DNA of 64,000 bases. Source: Sphagnum compactum (Eukaryota > Bryophyta > Sphagnopsida > Sphagnales). Of the stretch, positions 13,316-26,164 are shown in pieces. The position numbers and the translations under genes are program-made. A model generated the notes under the pieces. That model saw only the letters and a list, made by a program, of their open reading frames with translations, was not told the DNA's origin and ran no database searches. Each line of letters begins with the position of its first letter. Within the stretch, counting starts at the first letter, position 1. The DNA lies in the NCBI GenBank assembly GCA_965153455.1, contig OZ234502.1, forward strand, positions 5,859,495 to 5,923,494. Reading direction: 5' to 3'.

Positions 13316-15040
13316 AAGGTAAAAAAATAATATTAATGTAAATGTAAAACATATTCGATACATTAAACAAGATTCAAGATCATATTTAAAATATTGTTTT
13401 CATTTTTTAGTTTATGTCATTCACATCATGTTTTTGACATCATGAATTGAAAAAAAAAAAGGAAAAAAATAAAATAAAAAATGATGCCAATGCTTTTTTT
13501 ATCGCTACAATAGCACATAAAATGACCTAGAATGTGAAATTATATTATTAAAAGAATGGAAGTTAAGGTCTAATACCAATGATATCAACTTGATTGAAAA
13601 AAATTCCCATACTACTCTAAAATTAGTTTTAAAATCCTTTGATAAAACTTTAAGTGGTATCTAGAACAATCCATGGTTTCAAAATTGATGTGGAATTGGA
13701 ATAAACCTAGATTAAAATTCCACCAATGGAATTTTTTCCTAAATTCAATTTTATAAAAAAAATTGAAATCTTGTAAAAAAAAACTTAACAAGCAAACATT
13801 GAAAAAAAGCACAATTGGTTTTTAAAAGTATCATTTTGAAGTGTCGCCACATTTGTAATGGGATTTGTATCTTCTCCAATATCTTACCCAACAATCCAAA
13901 TTGCACCACACCCAATCCATAACATGGACAATTGCATTTGTAGTAAACATTTCTAAATTGATACTTTTCCTTTATGTTATGTTTTATATCTTACAATATC
14001 ATAAAAGGAAATTGTATCATACAATTTTGTAAATTAATTTTCATTCAAATGAAAACATCAGATGGACCACATTGCATGCAATCTAGTCTAATGTCAATCC
14101 AAATCCAATTGAGTTCAGATTCAAGTGAATTGCATTCAAATCCGTTGAGATTTGATTCCCAATTTCGATTCGACAAAGTTCAATTCAAATGTAATTAAAT
14201 TCTTCAATTGAAAAGAAATGGGATGTAAATTGATACAAAAAAACTATTGAAAATTTTAATCATCTTTTTCATCCTTCATAGCTATGGTGTTGAAACAAAA
14301 AAAACAAAAAACAAAAAAAAAACAAAGCTTTCAAAAGACATAGATCTAACGTGAGTTGAATCCTCCTCCCAAAATCGTTCTTTCTAAATTGAAATTGAAC
14401 TCACACTACTTGGTATGCTTCTTGGATCCATTTTCCACCCCCAAGTTTGTGAATCCGACAAGTGGGCATGTGATAACTCCTCAACCCTCAACCCTCAACC
14501 CATTACCATCTTCAGACATCCAACAAGACAACCCTAGTAAGATTATGAGGGGGAAAAAAAAGGTTCAAGAAAAGTGGATAAATCTTTACAACATGGGAAT
14601 AATGTTTTACAATAATCTTACATAGATCACAAATCCTCGGTCCTGAAGTTGCCTAAGGACGCTTTTTTTCTCCTGAGGAGGCCAAAAAACAATGGCGAGA
14701 ATATACCGTATAATGTTCAAATGTTCAATCAATCTATAGTGGGTTACTTCACTGGAGGGATAGAATTTGATTACAGAACACATGCAACAATTTTGACTAG
14801 TCCTGTGGTGAGACTAGGCAACTGTGTTCTCGGATTCATCCTTTCAACAACTGGAAGCACCACAATATACAATGTGCCTGGCAAATGGAATGGATTAATC
14901 GCTGCCTGACTGCATGCACACAAAGAAACGGTAACATTCAGCACAATCTTGGAATTAGTATTAGTGTAGAGGTGGCCCACAGACTCCTTACCAGTTGGGG
15001 TTGTATAATCTTCGCAGCTCTACATAACGTGCTCATTCAA
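11547..15040. other. AT-rich intergenic DNA downstream of the permease gene
   Basis: No supported gene up to the permease stop codon. It includes A/T homopolymers and the TA microsatellite at 13282. The part from about 14.64 kb is less AT-rich and probably holds the permease 3' UTR and downstream flank; I could not place a poly(A) site with confidence. Confidence 0.5.
13282..13311. repeat. (TA)n microsatellite
   Basis: An uninterrupted alternating TA run of about 30 bases in AT-rich intergenic DNA, with no gene nearby. Confidence 0.95.
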
Positions 15041-18000
15041 TCAAAGGTTGTGGTTGACATATGTGTTGGCATTGAGCAGATTTTCCTCATGACCAACAGT
15101 TGTTAATACTAGGTTTGGGTCTGTGCCCGTTGATAATTCAGGAAGATCCAGCACAATCTGGCCGAGTATCACCACACAAGCACATGCTCCAATGCCGGCT
15201 AGTGTCAATTTGCCACCTGGCACCACAATGGGTTGTTGACTAGGCTTTGGCTCCAAAACTTCCTTAGACCTCTCAGACAGTAGGGAGCCTGATCGATGAA
15301 GAGTCCAAGCCATGGCTGGTGGGATGACACCATACAGACTTGTCATTCCATATGCACCCTGGCCATTCACAGAAAGTCAATAAAGTCTTGGCACTATAGA
15401 ACTTGATGTTTTCAGCTGTGCTGGTGCCAATCACCCCCATTGTAACTTAGAGACCTTCAATTCCTTTGCGACCACATTTGGACAGACAACTCAGTTTGAT
15501 TGACTGAGAGGGCAGAAGAGATAGATAAACAAAAGAAGACAATCTGTACCGCTCTGACCGTATTATGCCTCTAGAAGTGGTGTCATTAGACATGATAGAA
15601 CATGTTTAATCTGGATATTTCAGAGCAAATTTCTACTGGGACCCAATTCATGCTCCAGGTATAACAGCAACCATATGTTTGTAACCTACAGTAGAGAGCC
15701 GCAATCAGCTAGAAACCCACTTACTGCAAAGTTTGAAGCAGAATAAAATGCATCAGAGACAATGTAGGAAGCAACTAGGGGTGGAACAAGCATGAGCAGA
15801 GTGGCACATGCTCGAATGCCATTCCTCTTGAGCCACTTGGAAATGGGTTGTGATCCAAGATAGACAACCTGATGCCTTCTGATACTCCTCCCTTGACATT
15901 CACCAAACCCAGCAAAAATGAAGTTGACTACTTCAATTTTCTCTCCACTTAAAATTAGCATTTAAATCAGAATTGAAAGTCTCTTCAGAGGAATAACGGA
16001 ATGCTCAGCAAATAATGGCCAATGCCACAGACAGCCTTGAATCATTAGAGTGTGTATCTATGGAACCTTAAGGAATCTGGTAAAGGGAAATCGGTGGAGG
16101 TCTCTACCTCTTCTTGACATTGAGGTTTGAGCTTTGCCAAGCTGCTCAACTAGAAACTCTGACAATCCCAGAACTGTGCCAATAAATGAGGTTGCAACCG
16201 CAAGGAGAGAAAATGCTTCAATTACAAATGCGAGCCCAGTACCACCAAAACTGCATAATATAGCACACAAAACACCAAAGATGGGCATATCAATCCATGG
16301 GTGGTTGTTGCAGACTTCTTCCCAAGGTTATGGCACATACCCAGTGGCTCTTTCAAGGATCCAATCTTTCAAAGACAATCATATCCAGAAGATGGGTGTA
16401 GAAGATGAATCAAAATGTACACTCTTTTGCCTATTGCTTCAGGAGTCAATTTGCATTAGAATGAATATAGCTTCAGTATCATAGAGAGTATTCTCAACAG
16501 TTAGACCACACCTGTACTTTTTCATATTCACCTTCAACCAAAACAATTGCAACAAGAGGGTTGAAGAAGGAGAGAGCACCTGATGAGAACATCTACAGAA
16601 TCTTGAGAGCCTGAAACTGGCACTAAGCACAGTGCAACAGCATCCCAGAGGAGAAACATGACAAGAGGCACCATGCTTCCCAGAACGATGCTCTTTCGAA
16701 TGCGATCCTTGTCACCTCCCAAGTGGGCACATAACACTGCATTTAGCCAAACCAAGAGGTAAAATCAAGACCTGAGCTTGTAACAAAACGCCATCATTGC
16801 CAATTGAGCAAACAGTTCTGCCTGTATACTAAGTGTCACAATTTTCCATATGAAGTGGGATGCATGTAGTCAGGATAAAAGAAGAGAGCTTGAGAACAAG
16901 CAATCTTGATGCCAGTGCATAGTATGTTATACCTGGAGTAAGATCATGGTACACCAGTGCAAGAATCATGATGGGTATAGTTTGTGGGGCCATAGCCCAG
17001 TCCATATGTTCAAGTCCTGACCAATCTGCTGCCGACATTCCACCAGCAACTATCAACAGGAAGAATCCTGTAAAAAGCCACAGTTTTTTTCTCATAATGT
17101 GTTTTCTCATGCAAGGCACGATGAGCAAGGATCTGGGCATGTGCAGGATGCAGACTACAGATGCCATACTAGGAAGCAAAAGAAAATGAAGATAAAACTA
17201 AAACCCATAACTCAGATCTTGAAGAAAACAGTGATGGAAGAACTGTCATGACTGCACAATCATGCACACAGTGGCAGTTCTGAAGTTCCACTCACCAACC
17301 AGCAGTGTTGTAAGTGCTTGATTTATGTCATCCACTGTATCATTGCCACCAAAACAAATAATGCCACCAAAAGCAAAGGTGAAAACTGCTGCACCAAAGG
17401 AGATCGGTACATTGAACATCAGAGACAGCATCTCTCCAGACTTGGCAATGTAGGCAACCAGTAGCGTATATGACAACATAAGGTAGGTTACGGTGGTGAA
17501 TGCTCCACCCAAAGGCCCCAAGGTCTGTTCTGCCATAGTTCTCAAAGAGAGTACTTCTGAATGCAACTTCTCCCCTGTTTGGCGTTGCCGCATCATCAAT
17601 GCAACATTCACTTCGGCAAGTAATAAGGCCTCCAACAACAAGAAGCCCCAGCTCAATCCCATCACAACAGCTGATGGTACAAAACCCTAATACAAAACCA
17701 CCACCACCAAGGATTTTCAATAAGAAGTTTGGAAAAAGAAGCTGACTGTGACCTAAACAGTATCTGGGCCCATCTCTTGTTCCAGTCATTCATCTTCTTT
17801 TCAGTATCTTGTTCCAATGAAATTGCAACAAGACATGCTACTTTTGTCAACCATGAAAAGTTGCATGGAGAGAATGCTTACAGCTGGAGCAGTGGTTGCT
17901 GGAAGTGCCAGTATTCCTGCACCGACACTAGTTCCTGTGATCAATGTCACAGCACCAAACACTGATCCTGTGGCTGCAGCAGGAGAACCTTCTAAGCTTC

Positions 18001-18772
18001 CAGAATAACAGCCACCTGTACTGTTGTCACTCCCATCATTATTGTCCTGCAATTGTTGCTGAAACTTGTCAAGAAGAGGCAAGTGGTGGCTTTTTTCTTG
18101 CATCTGCCTGCACCATCCATCACCGACAAACCCATTCTTTGATAACAGAGAAAATCCTCTGCTGTACAACAGAGTTTGCTTTCAGTATGGCCAGTTGCTT
18201 TCTGTTTCAGGTTGAATGGTGTTTATGTTTCCCAGCACCATTAGTACAAACTGGTGTAGGGACATGAACTCATCTTCTGAGCTCCTGCATACTCTCTTCT
18301 CACATCTTGCAAAATTTGGCAGGATCTAGCATCTAGTGAAACCAGGGACAAAAATATTTCAGAAGCTCAAAACTGCAATAGGTTTAAAGAATCCTCCTCA
18401 AGATTGAACGAAATACCCTGCAAGTGTTTCTTCAGCTGCTGGTGCTTCTTCATCTTCTTCTTCTTTGCCATGTTGGTATCCTGCCTTCTTCGCAGCCCAA
18501 CATGAATGTGAGCTCGATTGCAGTGGTGAGACCTTACAACCTTTGGGTACTACATGCTGTGACACGAGATTCACCCTCCACCAGCCCGGAATCTGCAGCA
18601 GCATACATGCATGCAACTGGGGATCAGAAACCCCAGCAAATGACAACAAGGAGCTGTTGATGCAGAGAGAGGGAGAAAGAAATAAGGAGGAGTTTGTCAA
18701 TTGCCATGGTAGAAGAAGATGACTCAGCTGAGAATCCGGAGAAGTGGAGGGAGTGGGGGTGGGGAACTGCAT
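15041..18772 (-). CDS. Tryptophan/tyrosine permease-family protein, probably plastid
   Basis: Eight exons, in transcript order: 18772-18417, 18107-17882, 17686-17296, 17067-16933, 16736-16580, 16250-16108, 15891-15725, 15358-15041. The total of 1893 bases encodes 630 residues, and every junction uses GT...AG with matching phase. The membrane part starts at about residue 168 with GTSVGAGILALP, the first-helix signature of aromatic amino acid permeases (HAAAP/Trp_Tyr_perm). It continues with IPIMILALVYHDLTP and a further series of hydrophobic helices. Such proteins move aromatic amino acids across a membrane with a coupled ion. The roughly 150 residues before the first helix are Ser-rich and then acidic (EEEDEEAPAAEE); I infer a plastid transit peptide. 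The start is the first ATG in the open frame and is uncertain. Family call is firm; substrate and location are not. Confidence 0.88.
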
Positions 18773-19889
18773 AGCAATTGTGAAGAAGTGTATGATGAAG
18801 ATGATGGGTGTAAGACCCTAAACAAAGCACAAATCCTGTGAGAATTCCTTTCGGTTTTTTGCCAAGTGCGAGAGAGAGACAGGGCATATGTACGTGGTGG
18901 GTACCATCATCATCTTCTGAGGTCTTTGTGGAATCCCTCGCAGCAGATTGCAAGAACTGAATGATGATGATGATATCATGCTTAAGGGATATCTACGTTG
19001 TGAGCAAACTATCTTGCTTCCCTTCCAGCTCTGTGATGATGATGATGATGATGATGAGTCTCTCTCATTCCATTCCCCGAGTTCTTCGCACGCCGCCACC
19101 CACCCAATTCAGGACATTTCGATGCAAGATTCCTGGATTGTGTCTGGTACCCAACAACTGGAAATCTCGCAATACATGCCATACATGGCTGCTGATGCCA
19201 TGATGATGATGATACCAACAACACCCAAGAGCTAGCTTTGTGGAAGCAAGCACTCTCGCAGCTGCGATGCGATGGGTGGGTGGTGGTGCTGTTGGTTGCC
19301 TCACAAATGTTCGCCTCCATCAACTGTCGTCACCATAGCATTCGCTGCTGCTGCTGCTGCAAGAAGACGTAAGTAGTCCGTGTCTGAAAGTGGAGAGAAT
19401 TCCCAGACTCCGCAAAAGATCCGGAGACAAGGAAAAGCCCCGAAGAAGAAGATGAAGAAGAAGAAGACGGAAAACTGATGTCCAGAAAAAAAAAAACAAC
19501 TGTGACCGGGGGCCCACCCCGACAGAAGAATCTCTGGAGTCTACAGTCGTCACGCCGGACACGCGGTGGCGCAAAAGTTGTTGTGCGTCTTCCTTTGTGG
19601 AGGAGGAGAGTCGTGGCCCCAGGCGACTCGTCCCTATTCGTCGGAACCCGAAGGAATCGTTCCAGGCAAGGACTTCCCTGCTTGCTTGCCCCCATTTTCC
19701 ATTCACTAACTGGATGAGTCCAGCAGCAGCAGTGAAGATGTGAAGAAGAATCCTGGCTGTTGTGTACATCAATCGATGTCCAACCCATTTCCAGAACCGA
19801 AATCGACAAGCTGAAGTTTTTCGCAAAGCCCCCAAGAGAGACCCTAGAGCACCAGTTGGTAGCAGCGTTGTTGTTGCAGCTGAGCAGGG

Positions 19890-19900
19890 ATATATACAGC
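19890..19900 (+). promoter_or_regulatory. Candidate TATA box for the ankyrin gene
   Basis: gatatatacagc stands out in a G/C-rich stretch about 1 kb before the ankyrin start codon. If used, the leader would be about 1 kb or contain an intron. The position is inference from sequence alone. Confidence 0.35.
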
Positions 19901-20280
19901 GGTTCTTCTTTCAGCTCAGGAAACGCGAGATTTGAATACCCATTTGCGACGCACGCCTATTGTTGTTGCTGCAGGGGGAATCGCAATTGATCAGAAGCAG
20001 AAGCAGCAGCAGCAGCAAAATCAGGAGCAGGAGCAGAAGCGGAGCAGAAGACCATAATGGGAGCGGATTAGGTTTGATCGCGACTGCAGTATTCCAGCAG
20101 TGAAAGGGGCGTGAAGAAGAAGATGTTGTGAGATTCCACAAAACATGAGCACAAGTGCGGCAACAGCGGCAACAGACATGGCTCCTCTTGGACTTGGATT
20201 AGGTTCATTTCCATGCTCTCCATCATGCTGAGCCTCCTCCTCTTTTCAATCCTCCCTTTGCTGCTGATGCTGCTTGCTTG

Positions 20281-20304
20281 CTTTCTTTCTTTCTTTCTTT
20301 CTTG
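20281..20304. repeat. (CTTT)n microsatellite
   Basis: Five to six tandem copies of cttt in the presumed leader of the ankyrin gene. Pyrimidine-rich leaders also occur elsewhere in this window. Confidence 0.9.
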
Positions 20305-20918
20305 CCTGGATTTTACATACGTCGTCATGGGCTGTTTTGTCTGATGATTGTCTACTTGTGAGTGAGTGAGGAATTCTTTCCTTTCCTTCCTCTGGTTTTT
20401 TGTGCACATGTTTGTTTGTTCCTCAGGAAACTTGCTTTCTTGCAGAAAGAAATTCATTTTTTCTTTGGTATTCTTCTTTGGGCATTCCTTTCTGCTTACC
20501 AAATGTCAACAAAACTCTTTTTTCTGTGTCATTTTGAGTTTGTTGGATTGCCGGAAAACAAACAGCTACAGGAAAAAATGCAATGTGGAAGCATTTGAGG
20601 TGCACTGTTTTTTTTTCCTCCTCAATCAAGCTTGTGTTGTTTCTTCTTCCAAAAGAGAAGAACACAGGATTCCGGTTGTAGTAGGTCTAGTATCAGTCTC
20701 CTTGGTCCCAGGCAGAAGGAATGCTGCTCTTGAGCATTTGTAGGTAGATGGCCAAAGGGTTGTGGAGCAGGGTGGTGCATTCTCTTGTGCATTGATTGAT
20801 GTTATCCATTTTGCTGTTATGTCACTCTATGATTGAGATCATCATTCTGTCAGTGGTGTCATAAGCTAGAGTGATTTGGGTTTAGGGAAGAAAGCTCAAG
20901 AGACTTCTTGCATCATGG

Positions 20919-23900
20919 ATGATAGGGTCAGGAGTGGGCAACAACAACCAGCATGGAGGAGCAGTCAGTAGTAAGGCAAATGCAATCTCAGCAGCAGCAA
21001 GTGCAGATGCTTTTCTTGAGTCAAGGGCAACAAGTGTGGATGCACGTGATGACAAGGGCCGAACTGCTCTTCATTTTGCTAGCCGGATGAAGTCAGCTGA
21101 ATGTGTACGCTTGTTAGTGGAGGCTGGTGCAGACCCAAATGCTCGAGACAAGGAAGGGTTCACTCCCCTTCACATGGCAGCTGGTTATGGCCGAGCTGAG
21201 TGTGCTACGCTACTTCTTGAGCATGGTGAAACTCTCTATTACCTACCACAGAAAATCATCGCAAAATGTTTTGACTTGTAGTGATAGAGTGGATTTTTTA
21301 TGCCTGATGACTTGGAGGGTGCTATCATTGGCAGGTGCCAGCACATTAGTGCGTGATCGAATGGCCCGTACGCCTCGACAACTAGCTATTGAAATACGTG
21401 ATGAAGCGGCTCAAGGGTGGGAGACTTCAGGTGCATTGCATGGGGAGCTGGACACAGTCATTGAAATTTTGCAAGATGCTGAAGGCAAGGCTACTACTGG
21501 ATGTGGGAGAGACCTTCAAAAGGTGCCAGGGAAGTGGTCTCCAGGCATGCTGCAGAAAAAAAAAGCTGCTGCCGTTGACAACCATCTACCCTATTTACCA
21601 GCAGATTCAAGTAGCAACTCCGTTGCAGCAAAGAAGATGATGCGTATCACTGAGCTAGGAAATGCCCTCTCAGGTACTGATCTATTGCTACGCCTTGAGG
21701 CATGTATATGTCTCAAGGTTATCATTAATGCCACAGACTTGTCTCTTTTGTTCTGCTGCCCACTGCATTGGGTATCTCTTGCTGTCTCTTCCCACTGCCT
21801 TGGGTGTTAGTTCAACGCCTCTTGCTCTTGAAAGATGATGGCCCAGTATCTATCTATAACCAGGCATGCAGTTGACATCTCTGAGAATTTGTCAAATCCC
21901 ACAGCGGCATGCAGAGGTGGCCATGTGGATGTTGCTGATCTTTTACTGGCAAATGGTGCTCAAGTGGATGCTCAAGATCGTGATGGTGCCACACCTCTTT
22001 TGGCAGCAGCTGATAGTGGTTCTGCAAAGTGAGCATCCTACACCAATTCCAACTTACACATTGCCCCCCCCCCCGCCCCCATTCTTGTCACAAACCTTGC
22101 ATGCCCCATACTTGGACATCAGCAGTGATTTTGGCTCTCCTTTCCCTTTTGTGGAATGTAGCATTGAGAATTGGAGGTGATAGGTGTGTGCAGCTCCTGC
22201 TCAAGCATGGAGCTAAGCCAGATGCGAAGGACCATGTGGGTGTCACTGCCCTCATTGCAGCGGTAAATCACTGTCCCTCAATGTTCCTGCAATGTACATT
22301 GAGATGGAGTGTAAAACCCACCAAGTTTTTATATGACTTTTGGCTTGTCCAGTTAGAAATCTTAGAAATTGGCATATCTGGATATAGTGCCATAGCACTT
22401 TGATTCTCACAAGCTTGTCTTTTGGGTGTTTTTGACAGGCTTACAATGGACATACAGAGTGTGTAACTGTGTTGCTGGAACATGGTGCAATGCTGGATGC
22501 AAGGTCCCATGGTGGTGTCACTCCCCTCATTGCTGCTGCTGAGGGCTGCAACGCTCTCTGTACTCGGCTACTTGTTCAAGTAAAGACCCTCACTGCACCT
22601 TTCTCAATTGTTGGGGCCTTTTCTGTTTTGTGACTGATATGATATTACAGACCCGTATGAAGAGATGTCAGAAGCTGCTTGGAGGATTGGAGCTTTTGTT
22701 TTCTGATACCCAGCATGTGTATGGGGCATCGTTGGTCTATGGCAGGTTGGGGCAAAAATTGATGCCAAGACCTCAGAAGGAAAGACTGCATTGATGCATG
22801 CTGTCCATCGCAACTGTATAGAGGCAACAGAGGCTTTACTGATTGGAGGCGCAGATGTAAATGCAACAGATGCAGATGGTTGCACTGCACTTCATCATGG
22901 AGCTAGGAATGATTCTGTAGATTGCCTGTAAGACTTTCCTTCTAACTGCAGTTGCCCTTAGACCTTGACAGACTCATCAATTTGAGTGGACAAAACAGAG
23001 TGGCAGGTGAAGATGAAGAAGGAGGTGATAGAAAAAGATGGTTGGAGAATGAATCTAGTCAGGCAGAAAGCTCCATTCCAGATGGCAGAAAAACTGTGAT
23101 GGCCTTCACACATATGTCTAAGCAAAAATGTGCTAAGAAGTTCCACTCTTTTGTTCTCCACAGACAGATGTTACTAGACAGAAATGCAGATTTTACCCGC
23201 AAATGCCGGCGTGGCCGGACTCCTTGGCAGGATGCTCCGGAAGGAAGTGCAGCTGCGAAGCTGTTGGTAAGAGTTTTCACTGCAGTGGACTGCAAAGGCC
23301 CAGACACAGTCTGTCATTCATTATAGCAAACTTTCAATTTTAGGTTTTCTTCCAGGGTTTATTAGATTCCATGGACCATTGTTATCATTACTTTTGGCGA
23401 GAACCTATCCTGCACTTGGGTAGTAAAACAGTCTTGTCTGGAGCAGGAACAAAAGTGGAAGCAACTGGAGTTGGAGATTGCTCAACGGCAAGCGGAGCTT
23501 CTTGATCTGTTTGCACAGGATCAAAGTGAGCTCACCTCCATCACACCTAAGAAGTCTAGCTCACGGCATACCCGTGAAAAGAAGAAAGGAAGGAGGAAAA
23601 AGGAAGCAGCTGAGAAGGTTGAGTCTACAGGCAAAGCAGGAGGAGATCCCACAAAACCAGCACTGAAATCAGAGCAGGTGCAAGTGAGATCTGTGGTCAT
23701 GGATGTGCTGTCCTCATCGGGTTCAGAGGTGAAGGGAGAGTCTCCTGAGGTTGACAATGAGCAGCCTGTAGTTGACCATGGCATGGTACAGGCAGAGGCA
23801 ATTGTAGAAGAAGACATATCTATGGAGTCTTGTGATGGAGGTGCTATAGAACAGAGCAAGTCACCTGCCAGATCAGTACTCAGTGACATGGAATCCAGTG

Positions 23901-26164
23901 AGTTATTAGGTTTAGAGACTGCTAGCTCTGCTTCAAGTACTTCACAATTGATGGGAAATGGTGCTGTTGCTGGAGAAGATTCTTTGGAGCAAGGACAGGA
24001 GTGGATAAAAGTAGATGGGAAAAGTGCCCATCATCAACACCAACGACCAATCTCTGACATAGCAACAACAGCTAAGGCTCAGGGCTCTAATGCAAAGTCC
24101 CCAGCTGGAGCAAAAGCTAGTGGGCTTCTGAGTTTGAATTCCTTAAAGATGGGGGAGATCCCACCAAGTACAGATATTCTGGCATTGCCATTGCAGAATT
24201 CTGTCAGCAATGGACAGTCCCCAACAAATAGAAAATTGCAGAATGCACAGAGAAAAAAGCAAGTAGATGTGGTGCTGCTTGGTGGAGTGACCAAAGCTGT
24301 CGAGGATGAAAACCTGAGGGATGGTGATCTATCACCATGGGTGCAAGCACTAAGGAAGGGGAACCACATTGGAGCAGATGCTAATAACAACAACACAAGA
24401 CCTGGGCAGGTCAGGGGTGACATGAAGGCTGCTTCTCATTCAGAAGCTAGATCTGAGGTCACCAGCTGGGATCCTGTAGAATTCACCAAGGAGACACATC
24501 GCAGCCCAAAAGAGCATTTGACGGAACGTGTGTGTGGTGTTGAGCAGGGACTCGAGCGGGAGAGACGAGTGGTTCAAGTTGAAATGCAAAAGGTGGGTGC
24601 ACTTTAGTTTCTTCTGGCACTCATACTGCATCTATTACGGGAAATCCAATGTTTGGAAGGGTTTAGGGGTTAAACCTTAAACCCTAAACCCTTTTTCAAT
24701 TGCCTGAGCTCCAGTCTTGGATGTCACTGACAATTTTTTTCTGTATTCACTGTGTATTTGGCTACAAAGGTGAGAGAGCTGGAAAGACTGGTGTCAGCCC
24801 AACAAGGATTGGGCAATGGCCTGGAAACAGCCGCTGCACTTCCAGTGATTGAGTTGACACATGCATTAGAAGCCCAGGTTACAGCGCGTATAAAAGCTGA
24901 AACTGCAAAATGGGAGCTTGAGATCCACATTCGTGATATGGAAGCACTGATAGAATCACAAAGAAAGTCAATTGAAGATTTGCAGGTCTGATTGTCCTAA
25001 CAAAACTGGATTTCTCAATTGTTTCTCTCCCCTCTCTGTTGTGCTCTTCAGAACAAATGAATAATGATTCGAACAGTTTCTGGGGGAAATCAGAAATCTT
25101 CCCTAGCCCCCCCCCCCCAATATGCACTTCCTCAAATTGGTCTTGCCCCAAATAATGTGGAAGTGCAGAGTCTATGTCCACAAGGCTATGGCAAGCAGTC
25201 TTGTGAGCAGGGGTCTCCTCTTGGGCATGTGGTTTACAGTCATACATATACATTAGTCAGACATATCTTGACAGTACACACCCAGTCAAGTGGTTGGTGT
25301 ATCTCAATCCTTTGCTTGTGTGAGCAGGCATCTGGAGCTGAACTCAAGCAGGAGATGCTTCGGAGGGAGGAACAACACAAACAAGAATGTGACCGCCAAC
25401 ATCGGGATTCATTTGCTGCAGCAATGGCAGCTGCAGCAACTAGCTGGCATGCATGGGAACTCCAGCGCTCAAAGGAAACTTTGCAGAGTGGGTGGCAACA
25501 TGGGTGTGAAGACAGCTCAGAACATGACAGCTTTGCCCCGCTGCTGCACCTACCCAGCCACAAGAATTGTGGTGGTGTCATACCCACTACCCACCCTGTT
25601 GTGATCAGCAAAAAGGATGGAGGAGATCACAGGGAGAGGGAGAAACCTGTATGGGAGTCTACAGTCACGACTACAGCTATGACAGCAGCAACCGTGATCG
25701 GGAGCAAATATTGTGCCTGCCTCTTAGACAACTCAGCAACACTCTCACCTCCTTTAGTGTCATGCATCTCCCAAAATGTGACAACCACAAAATCTGTTAC
25801 ACCCAAAACCTTCAATTCTCCTGCATGCCCTGTATGCAATTGGTGCCAAGACATGTCTCAAAGCAGGGAATTAGCCAGTCTTCCCCTTGTAACAACAGAT
25901 GGTGACATGATAACAGAAAGGAGCCATAGTCCAGACAACTCACATGATGACGGGAACTCAGCTGCATGTCAGATAGCAAACAAGTCTACAGCAAAATGTG
26001 GAGGGATGACAAGGTCGGCAAGTGAGGGGTCCCTGAACCTGATGGAAGGTGTGAGTGAGCAGCAGCAGCAACAACAGCTTCTCCCCTTTGTTCCAATGGC
26101 TGGACCCCAAATAGACCCTGTCAATGGGTGGTTTAGTCTTGTTCCAAGTCCTGTGGAGGACTGA
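20919..26164 (+). CDS. Large ankyrin-repeat and coiled-coil protein
   Basis: Ten exons: 20919-21225, 21335-21673, 21905-22028, 22184-22262, 22439-22579, 22746-22927, 23164-23266, 23447-24592, 24770-24985, 25328-26164. The total of 3474 bases gives 1157 residues with consistent phases. Ankyrin repeats fill about residues 41-130 and 216-425, with typical phrases such as GRTALHFA, GFTPLHMAAGYG and GVTPLIAAAEG. After a short coiled coil (EQKWKQLELEIAQRQAELL), the big exon 8 encodes a disordered Ser/Glu-rich region. It begins with a basic patch, REKKKGRRKKEAAEK, that could be a nuclear signal. A second coiled coil spans about 790-930, and the tail is Ser/Thr-rich with a short glutamine run. Ankyrin arrays bind protein partners; no enzymatic motif is visible. 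I do not recognise a named orthologue. An overlapping upstream ATG at 20914 is closed by a stop within about 20 codons. Confidence 0.88.
24671..24692 (+). repeat. Short interstitial telomere-like repeat in an ankyrin-gene intron
   Basis: taaaccttaaaccctaaacc followed by ct is about three copies of the plant telomere unit CCCTAAA, one altered. It lies in the intron between exons 8 and 9. It is too short to imply a fused chromosome end. Confidence 0.8.

Larger units (their letters stand above)
18773..20918. promoter_or_regulatory. Divergent promoter and 5' leader region between permease and ankyrin genes
   Basis: About 2.1 kb separates the two divergent start codons. The DNA is richer in G, C and CpG than the flanks. 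It holds GAT repeats (18960-18974 and 19036-19056), CAG/CTG-type runs, GAA-rich patches and a CTTT run at 20281-20304. Several overlapping open frames of 100-170 codons exist on both strands, but they come from triplet repeats and resemble no family. I read it as promoters plus long untranslated leaders, possibly with a leader intron. Confidence 0.5.

Noticed and set aside
19320-19835. Minus-strand open frames of 159-171 codons
   Set aside because: Serine- and leucine-rich translations are products of GAA/CTG triplet repeats in the promoter/leader interval; overlapping frames are equally open.
21127-21810. 227-codon plus-strand open frame
   Set aside because: It reads the ankyrin gene's exon 1 out of frame and runs through the first intron. 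Only its exon 2 part, in the true frame, is used in the gene model.
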